Part shown: piece by piece, positions 1-3,684 of the stretch | How the letters are laid out: every line of letters begins with the position of its first letter | Position numbering within the stretch: position 1 is the stretch's first letter | Source: Gammaproteobacteria bacterium | GTDB lineage: Bacteria > Pseudomonadota > Gammaproteobacteria > Eutrophobiales > Eutrophobiaceae | DNA length: 5,170 nt | NCBI GenBank assembly: GCA_003645215.1 | Contig: QNEM01000157.1 | Span: forward strand, 1 to 5,170 | Reading direction: 5' to 3' | The notes under the pieces: generated by a model | The model's database searches: none | Seen by the model: the letters and a program-made list of their open reading frames with translations, nothing else | Told to the model about the DNA's origin: nothing | Translations under genes and position numbers: made by a program

Positions 1-7
1 CAGCTAT

Positions 8-41
8 ATGATTTCTTAAGGTCGCGGATACAAGACTTCCT
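8..41 (+). repeat. Left copy of a 34-nt inverted repeat
   Basis: This stretch matches the reverse complement of 3602-3635 at 30 of 34 positions without gaps. The shared blocks are ATGATTT, TTAAGGTCGCG and AAGACTTCCT, separated by one mismatched base and by a 5-nt stretch with three mismatches. The two copies face each other and enclose the VOC, Tat-subunit and GMC genes. They may be ends of a mobile cassette or two scattered copies of a longer intergenic repeat family. I could not see a target-site duplication next to them. Confidence 0.7.
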
Positions 42-79
42 CGACTCTGTCTGGAAAACTTGTTCCTGACGTTTTCAAC

Positions 80-98
80 CGAATATGTCCTATATTCG
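80..98. repeat. Perfect hairpin, 7-bp arms, GTCCT loop
   Basis: CGAATAT (80-86) pairs perfectly with ATATTCG (92-98) around the loop GTCCT (AGGAC on the minus strand). The same 5-nt loop occurs in the hairpin at 149-173, although the arms are unrelated in sequence. A looser pairing, GAAAAC (54-59) with GTTTTC (71-76), lies just to the left. Confidence 0.6.
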
Positions 99-117
99 TC
101 CTGATTCGTTCTACCTC

Positions 118-131
118 CTGCATCCATGCAG
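118..131. repeat. Short palindrome CTGCAT-CC-ATGCAG
   Basis: The arms are a perfect 6-bp inverted repeat with a 2-nt centre. On the minus strand it reads CTGCATGGATGCAG, nearly identical to the plus-strand palindrome at 673-686, so the two form an oppositely oriented pair at the two ends of the repeat-rich region. Confidence 0.55.
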
Positions 132-148
132 TCGTGTCTTGGTTCCGC

Positions 149-173
149 TTATTTGAACGTCCTGTTCAAATAA
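149..173. repeat. Perfect hairpin, 10-bp arms, GTCCT loop
   Basis: TTATTTGAAC (149-158) pairs with GTTCAAATAA (164-173) over ten perfect base pairs around the loop GTCCT. The loop is identical to that of the hairpin at 80-98. There is no U-tract outside either arm, so an ordinary intrinsic terminator is not the obvious reading. Confidence 0.65.
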
Positions 174-302
174 CCTTAAAATCATAAACCTGCTCGGCAT
201 AATGTAGGAGGAATTGATCCCTGCGTTAATTCTATTGCCGTAAATGTTCTGTAGTTTTTGTCTCCCGTTTTGCCTTGCCGGGCTGGTTGCCATCGGTAGT
301 GC

Positions 303-326
303 AAAAATCACAGGGATGTGATTTTT
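303..326. repeat. Perfect 10-bp hairpin with A- and T-tracts; possible bidirectional terminator
   Basis: AAAAATCACA (303-312) pairs with TGTGATTTTT (317-326) around a GGGA loop. The arm ends are an A-run and a T-run, so a transcript in either direction would form a stem and then a short U-tract, as in a weak bidirectional intrinsic terminator. The stem is poor in G and C, which argues against strong termination. The TCACA/TGTGA halves are in the opposite order to a CRP site. Confidence 0.5.
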
Positions 327-436
327 AGTTCAATTGAGCATGGATGCGAATTTGAACGGCGCGTTGGCGATGGTGAGCAGTTCGGGAAGCCCCAAGTCTT
401 GTGTGGGGTCAAGGCATTCAGGTGCCCTTTTTCTTC

Positions 437-470
437 GTACCTTCTTTTTGGGCATGCAAAAAGAAGGTAC
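437..470. repeat. Perfect 14-bp inverted repeat with 6-nt loop
   Basis: GTACCTTCTTTTTG (437-450) pairs perfectly with CAAAAAGAAGGTAC (457-470) across the loop GGCATG. This is the longest perfect palindrome I found in the window. Similar palindromes with TTCTTTTTG-type arms recur between genes in many Gammaproteobacteria (from memory), so it is probably a dispersed repeat. A structured RNA element or a terminator is a less likely reading, because no U-tract follows the arm on either strand. Confidence 0.7.
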
Positions 471-508
471 TCGTCATAAAGACGAAACAAATAATAAAAA
501 AGTACTGG

Positions 509-528
509 ATTCCCGCATGCGCGGGAAT
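509..528. repeat. REP/dRS3-like palindrome (ATTCCC...GGGAAT)
   Basis: ATTCCCGC (509-516) pairs with GCGGGAAT (521-528) around ATGC. The wider context, TGGATTCCCGC to GCGGGAATGACGG, is the familiar dispersed intergenic palindrome of Neisseria (dRS3-like) and many beta- and gammaproteobacteria. Reading through it yields the well-known spurious peptides WIPACAGMT on the plus strand and RHSRACGNP on the minus strand, which explains the open frames here. It lies 24 nt from the broken cysC fragment at 553-613. Confidence 0.8.
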
Positions 529-552
529 GACGGTTGTCGACTGGATACTGGT

Positions 553-613
553 TCAAAACCAGCTCAGCATCCTCCGGTGCTTCATATGGAAATAAAGTAT
601 CTATCTTTAGGTT
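553..613 (-). pseudogene. Decayed fragment of the APS kinase (cysC) coding sequence
   Basis: These 61 nt match 3759-3831 inside the intact cysN/C gene, on the same strand, with three substitutions (569, 603, 610) and one 12-nt in-frame deletion. The minus-strand translation gives KIDTLFPYEAPEDAELVLN; the intact protein has KTDTLPGVSFPYEAPEEAELVLT, so residues PGVS are lost. This segment is close to the C-terminus of APS kinase. Homology stops abruptly on both sides: the REP palindrome follows on the downstream side and no cysC sequence is recognisable upstream. It cannot encode a functional enzyme. It is either the scar of a former cysN/C copy or part of a repeat that captured this segment. 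Confidence 0.8.
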
Positions 614-623
614 AAACGGCTCA

Positions 624-641
624 AAAGGTGTCTGCACCTTT
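624..641. repeat. Perfect 7-bp hairpin, TCTG loop
   Basis: AAAGGTG (624-630) pairs with CACCTTT (635-641) around TCTG. It sits between the broken cysC fragment and the palindrome at 673-686. A second small palindrome, GGTG-ATCA-CACC, follows at 649-660. No U-run longer than three follows, so a terminator role is not well supported. Confidence 0.45.
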
Positions 642-672
642 CTGCTGTGGTGATCACACCGTAAAAGAGGAC

Positions 673-686
673 GTGCATGGATGCAC
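673..686. repeat. Short palindrome GTGCAT-GG-ATGCAC
   Basis: Perfect 6-bp arms with a GG centre. It is the near mirror of the palindrome at 118-131 (CTGCATGGATGCAG when read on the minus strand). It is followed by AGGATG and AGGAC within 30 nt, short words that recur in the left-hand hairpins. Confidence 0.5.
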
Positions 687-891
687 TAATGCCACGAGTG
701 CAGGATGTATAGGACCAGCGAAAACAAGTCAAAAGAATATGCTCTTGTTTGTTCATCTCTTTTGATTCATCATGCATTTGTAATCCGCGAATTTGTTATA
801 GAATATATTGCAGTTTGGGATTCAATCGCCCATCTTTGCATCTATAAAACGCCAAACTCGTGGATATCTATATCAGATTATAGTTACGAAT

Positions 892-897
892 GGGGAA
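892..897 (+). promoter_or_regulatory. Ribosome binding site deciding the VOC start
   Basis: GGGGAA lies 5 nt before the ATG at 903. The reading frame stays open back to an ATG at 705, but no comparable site precedes that codon. This supports the shorter protein, whose first residues already match the start of glyoxalase I. Confidence 0.6.
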
Positions 898-902
898 TCT
901 AT

Positions 903-1298
903 ATGGCCAAAATGATTCACACTATGATACGTGTAATTGATCTTGAGCGATCGATTAATTTTTACGAGAAAGTGTTTAACTTACAGAAAAAGCGGTATCT
1001 TGATTTCGATGACTTCGCACTGGCCTACCTTGGTAATGATGAAAACGATTTTGAACTCGAACTGACCCTGAATAAAGATCAAGAAGACCCCTATACTCAT
1101 GGCAGTGGCTACGGACATATCGCTCTATGCGTAGATAATCTTGAGGCTGAACACGCACGTATCAAAGACTTGGGTTTCGAACCACGTGATATTGTTGAGT
1201 TTAGCCCTGGTGATGAATTATTGGCTAAATTTTTCTTTATCACTGATCCTGATGACTACCAGATTGAAGTACTGCAACGTCATGGGAACTACACTTAA
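903..1298 (+). CDS. gloA: Glyoxalase I-like VOC protein (lactoylglutathione lyase family)
   Basis: The product (131 aa) is a probable cytoplasmic, metal-dependent glyoxalase I, which isomerises the hemithioacetal of methylglyoxal and glutathione to S-lactoylglutathione. The start MIHTMIRVIDLERSINFYEKVF corresponds to the first beta-alpha unit of the family. The four expected metal ligands can be placed by comparison with E. coli GloA: H6, E53 (in FELELTLN), H72 (in GYGHIAL) and E122 (in DYQIEVLQ). The length is close to the usual 130-145 aa, with no signal peptide or membrane segment. I chose the ATG at 903 because a Shine-Dalgarno sequence precedes it and the in-frame extension to 705 resembles no domain. 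The next gene begins 82 nt downstream in the same direction with no clear terminator between, so co-transcription is likely. The C-terminus (LQRHGNYT) and the region before the last ligand differ from E. coli, so another carbonyl or thiol-adduct substrate is possible. Confidence 0.87.
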   Translation: MAKMIHTMIRVIDLERSINFYEKVFNLQKKRYLDFDDFALAYLGNDENDFELELTLNKDQEDPYTHGSGYGHIALCVDNLEAEHARIKDLGFEPRDIVEFSPGDELLAKFFFITDPDDYQIEVLQRHGNYT

Positions 1299-1366
1299 TT
1301 TACCGGCACAATTTACAAAACAAAATAGCTGCCAGATAAAACAGCAGAATAACGTTCTAAACAGAG

Positions 1367-1372
1367 GGAGGT
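1367..1372 (+). promoter_or_regulatory. Strong ribosome binding site of the Tat-subunit gene
   Basis: GGAGGT, within GAGGGAGGT at 1364-1372, lies 8 nt before the ATG at 1381. It is the best Shine-Dalgarno match in the window and suggests efficient translation of the small subunit independently of the upstream gene. Confidence 0.7.
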
Positions 1373-1380
1373 AATAGTCC

Positions 1381-1941
1381 ATGTTAGAAAATAAACTGAC
1401 ACGCCGTGACTTTATCAAGTCGAGTGGTGGTGCTGTAATTATAGGGACACTGGCAACAAGTTCTGTTGCTATCAGTATGCTCGCACCAAGTAATACCTGG
1501 GCACTGGAATTGAGTAAGCTTGATGAAAATACCGGGAAAATGATACTTCATGTAACCCGCCATATCTTTCCACATAAAACACTCGACGATGCGGTCTATG
1601 CATTAGTGGTAAAAGATCTGGATGCTGCCGCCAGTGCGGATGAAAGTGTATATAAGCTACTACAAAATGGAATTACCGAACTAAACAATAGTGCCGGTGG
1701 TGACTGGATGGTACTGGATACCAATAAACAGTTTAGCCTGGTAGAAGCCATGGCTGGTAGTGATTTTTTTGAGAAGATTCGCAGCACCTCTATAGTGTCT
1801 CTCTATAATAATGACATGGCCTGGGCGCACTTCGGCTATGAAGGTCCAGCATGGTCAAAAGGCGGATATATAAATCGCGGTTTCCAGGATCTCGATTGGT
1901 TACCAGAACCACCGGACGCAGCTAGTCCGTTAAAAGCATAA
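1381..1941 (+). CDS. Tat-exported small subunit, gluconate 2-dehydrogenase subunit 3 family
   Basis: The product (186 aa) is a probable periplasmic partner and export chaperone of the FAD dehydrogenase encoded next door. Residues 7-13 (TRRDFIK) are a classical twin-arginine motif, followed by a weakly hydrophobic segment (about 16-35) and a likely cleavage site after TWA (residue 41). The mature part has the family's early HIFPH segment (61-65) and its typical C-terminal block, FGYEGPAWSKGGYINRGF (151-168) followed by DWLPEPP (172-178). Proteins of this family (Pfam gluconate 2-dehydrogenase subunit 3) contain no redox centre; their known role is to bind the GMC large subunit and carry it through the Tat pathway. 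The stop codon is 12 nt from the next start, indicating tight co-expression. The family assignment is firm; the substrate of the complex cannot be read from this subunit. Confidence 0.88.
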   Translation: MLENKLTRRDFIKSSGGAVIIGTLATSSVAISMLAPSNTWALELSKLDENTGKMILHVTRHIFPHKTLDDAVYALVVKDLDAAASADESVYKLLQNGITELNNSAGGDWMVLDTNKQFSLVEAMAGSDFFEKIRSTSIVSLYNNDMAWAHFGYEGPAWSKGGYINRGFQDLDWLPEPPDAASPLKA

Positions 1942-1947
1942 GGGAGA
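1942..1947 (+). promoter_or_regulatory. Ribosome binding site of the GMC gene
   Basis: GGGAGA follows directly after the TAA of the small-subunit gene and lies 6 nt before the ATG at 1954. It fills half of the 12-nt gap, leaving no room for a promoter or terminator and supporting a single transcript. Confidence 0.65.
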
Positions 1948-1953
1948 TTAGCA

Positions 1954-3522
1954 ATGGCGAATTATAAAATGAATGATAATGACGTGGTTGTGATTATTGG
2001 TTCCGGTGCTGGCGGCGGTACGCTGGCCAACGAACTCTGTCAGCAAGGTGTGGGCGTTGTTCTATTAGAAGCGGGGAAACGACAATCAACCAAGTCCTTT
2101 GTCAATAATGAATGGGAATCTTTTGGCCAATTGGCCTGGTTAGAGCCACGTACTACCTCAGGCAGTTGGCGGGTGGCAAAAGATTTTTCCGGGCTCCCTG
2201 CATGGATATGTAAAACAGTGGGTGGCTCTACCGTACATTGGGCCGGCGCAAGTTTGCGCTTGCAGGAACATGAATTTCATACAAAAACTGAATATGGCGA
2301 TATTGATGGTGCCAATCTGCTCGACTGGCCTATTAGCCTGAAAGATCTTGAGCCTTACTATGCCCGAGCAGAAGACAAGATGGGCGTTACCCGCACAAAT
2401 GATATCCCGGGTCTGCCGGGTAATAATAACTTCAAGGTCATGTACGCAGGCGCAACTAAACTTGGTTACAAGCATTGCCACACTGGGCGTATGGCGATAA
2501 ACAGTCGACCACGCGACGGTCGTGCCTCCTGTCTGCAATTGGGTTTTTGTTTTCAGGGTTGTAAAACAGGTGCCAAGTGGTCAACGCTGTATACCGAAAT
2601 TCCAGAGGCAGAAGCAACAGGTAAACTTGATTTACGTCCTGAATCATATGTACTACAGATTCAGCATGACAAATCGGGCAAGGTTAATGGCGTACTCTAT
2701 GCTGATGCAAATGGCGAACAACATTTGCAAAAAGCGCGTGCTGTGTGTGTTGCAGGCAACTCTATTGAGACACCTCGCTTACTCCTGAATTCTGCCAGTA
2801 GCATGTATGCTGATGGTATGGCTAATTCATCCGGCCAGGTCGGACAAAACTATATGCGCCATATGACAGGTTCGGTGTATGCAACATTCGATAAACCAGT
2901 AAGCATGTGGCGTGGTACTACCATGGCAGGCATAATTAGTGATGAATCTGTTCATGATACCAAACGTGGTTTTGCAGGCGGATATGAAATGGAAACTGTG
3001 TCGCTCGGATTGCCCTTTATGGCTGCATTTCTTGATCCGGGAGCCTGGGGGAGTAAATTCACTGAGGCAATGGACAATTATCGAAATATGGCTGGTATGT
3101 GGCTGGTGGGTGAAGATCTACCACAAGAATCCAACGCAGTAACGCTACATTCTGAGCAGAAGGATCAGCATGGTATGCCCGTACCTGATGTGCACTTTGA
3201 TGATCATCCGAACGACATCGCCATGCGTGAACATGCCTATCAACAAGGTTCTGCAGTATACGATGCGGTTGGGGCAAACAAGACCTATCGCGTTCCACCT
3301 TATCCCTCCACGCATAACCTTGGTACCTGTCGTATGAGTAAATATGCCAAAGACGGTGTGTGCAACAAGTATGGGCAGACCCATGATATTAAAAATCTGT
3401 TCATATCAGATGGTAGTCAGTTCACGACCAGTGCGGCGGAAAACCCAACCCTTACTATCGTAAGCCTTGCAATTCGACAAGCTGAATACATTGCTAAACA
3501 GTTATCCAGCAAAGCAATTTAG
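1954..3522 (+). CDS. GMC-family FAD-dependent dehydrogenase, catalytic large subunit
   Basis: The product (522 aa) is a flavoprotein that should oxidise an alcohol, sugar or sugar-acid hydroxyl. The N-terminus has the dinucleotide-binding fold: GSGAGGG (16-22) after a hydrophobic strand and the ribose-binding acid E39 in LLEAGK. VGGSTVHWAG (89-98) is the FAD-contacting segment near the flavin, and AGNSIETPRLLLNS (267-280) resembles the second GMC signature. The C-terminal domain carries the expected catalytic pair, H454 in STHNLGTCRM and N497 in AENPT. C193, C199 and C203 form a cluster in the region where some bacterial FAD glucose and fructose dehydrogenases bind a 3Fe-4S cluster; cluster binding here is an inference. 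The length matches the family. There is no signal peptide, consistent with co-export on the Tat-signal subunit encoded just upstream. No cytochrome c gene follows; the next gene is convergent. The substrate cannot be decided: gluconate, sorbitol, glucose-type and other alcohols all remain possible. Confidence 0.9.
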   Translation: MANYKMNDNDVVVIIGSGAGGGTLANELCQQGVGVVLLEAGKRQSTKSFVNNEWESFGQLAWLEPRTTSGSWRVAKDFSGLPAWICKTVGGSTVHWAGASLRLQEHEFHTKTEYGDIDGANLLDWPISLKDLEPYYARAEDKMGVTRTNDIPGLPGNNNFKVMYAGATKLGYKHCHTGRMAINSRPRDGRASCLQLGFCFQGCKTGAKWSTLYTEIPEAEATGKLDLRPESYVLQIQHDKSGKVNGVLYADANGEQHLQKARAVCVAGNSIETPRLLLNSASSMYADGMANSSGQVGQNYMRHMTGSVYATFDKPVSMWRGTTMAGIISDESVHDTKRGFAGGYEMETVSLGLPFMAAFLDPGAWGSKFTEAMDNYRNMAGMWLVGEDLPQESNAVTLHSEQKDQHGMPVPDVHFDDHPNDIAMREHAYQQGSAVYDAVGANKTYRVPPYPSTHNLGTCRMSKYAKDGVCNKYGQTHDIKNLFISDGSQFTTSAAENPTLTIVSLAIRQAEYIAKQLSSKAI

Positions 3523-3684
3523 CCAAGACAACAAACCGACTCCTCTTATGGCGCTGTTTTAAGGGGGGCAGGTCAATACAATGTAGTCTTGAAGATATAA
3601 CAGGAAGTCTTCTTTGCGCGACCTTAAAAAATCATGAGGTTGTGAGGGACCCTTAAGTTATTAATTGGGGATATGATGGACGAG
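3523..3684. other. Convergent intergenic region between the GMC gene and cysN/C
   Basis: This 162-nt gap lies between two genes that converge. I found no clear intrinsic terminator for either direction: small palindromes such as GAAGTCTTC (3604-3612) and AGGGACCCT (3647-3655) are present, but neither forms a long GC-rich stem with a T-run. A run of six A at 3626-3631 would give a U-tract to transcripts arriving from cysN/C but has no good stem in front of it. The gap also contains the right copy of the 34-nt inverted repeat. Confidence 0.6.
3602..3635 (-). repeat. Right copy of the 34-nt inverted repeat
   Basis: The reverse complement of this stretch matches 8-41 at 30 of 34 positions. It starts 79 nt after the GMC stop codon and ends 49 nt before the cysN/C stop codon. 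Homology ends sharply on both sides. The copies face inwards around the three-gene cluster, as terminal inverted repeats would, but no transposase gene is seen between them. Confidence 0.7.

Larger units (their letters stand above)
1..902. other. Repeat-rich intergenic region without a convincing gene
   Basis: I see no credible protein-coding gene in this stretch. Open frames exist on both strands, but they run through palindromic repeats, lack good ribosome binding sites and have low-complexity or repeat-derived translations. At least eight short perfect inverted repeats and a decayed cysC fragment are present and are listed separately. The part nearest the VOC gene (about 705-902) is AT-rich and in frame with that gene, but its translation resembles no N-terminal domain. 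A weak promoter could lie here: TTGTAA at 778-783 with TAGAAT at 799-804 (15-nt spacer, shorter than ideal), or TATAAA at 843-848 with a poor -35 box. Neither is strong enough to list as a separate site. Confidence 0.75.

Noticed and set aside
111..311. Minus-strand 66-aa open frame
   Set aside because: It runs through the palindromes at 118-131 and 149-173, has no ribosome binding site and no recognisable domain; it is best explained as a repeat-derived open frame.
334..615. Overlapping plus-strand frames (93 and 64 aa) that include WIPACAGMT
   Set aside because: This peptide is the familiar artefact of translating the dispersed ATTCCC...GGGAAT palindrome; no homology to a protein family otherwise.
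308..637. Minus-strand 109-aa open frame that includes a stretch like CysC
   Set aside because: Only about 20 residues are CysC-like; the rest is the REP palindrome (RHSRACGNP) and other repeat sequence, so it is a chance frame over a gene fragment and not a gene.
646..658. CRP-like site (TGTGGTGATCACA)
   Set aside because: The half-sites are too close: the CRP consensus needs six bases between TGTGA and TCACA, whereas this is a compact 13-nt near-palindrome.
1..902. CRISPR array or tRNA genes in the repeat-rich region
   Set aside because: The palindromes differ in sequence and spacing, with no regularly spaced direct repeats, and no cloverleaf with a T-arm GTTCRA pattern in proper context was found.
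1299..1380. Possible terminator between the VOC gene and the Tat-subunit gene
   Set aside because: Only a 4-bp pairing GCTG/CAGC (1328-1331, 1342-1345) was found, without a U-tract; it is too weak to end transcription.
2158..2788. Open frames on both strands inside the GMC gene
   Set aside because: They are shadows of the strongly supported GMC reading frame, with no domain similarity or start signals.
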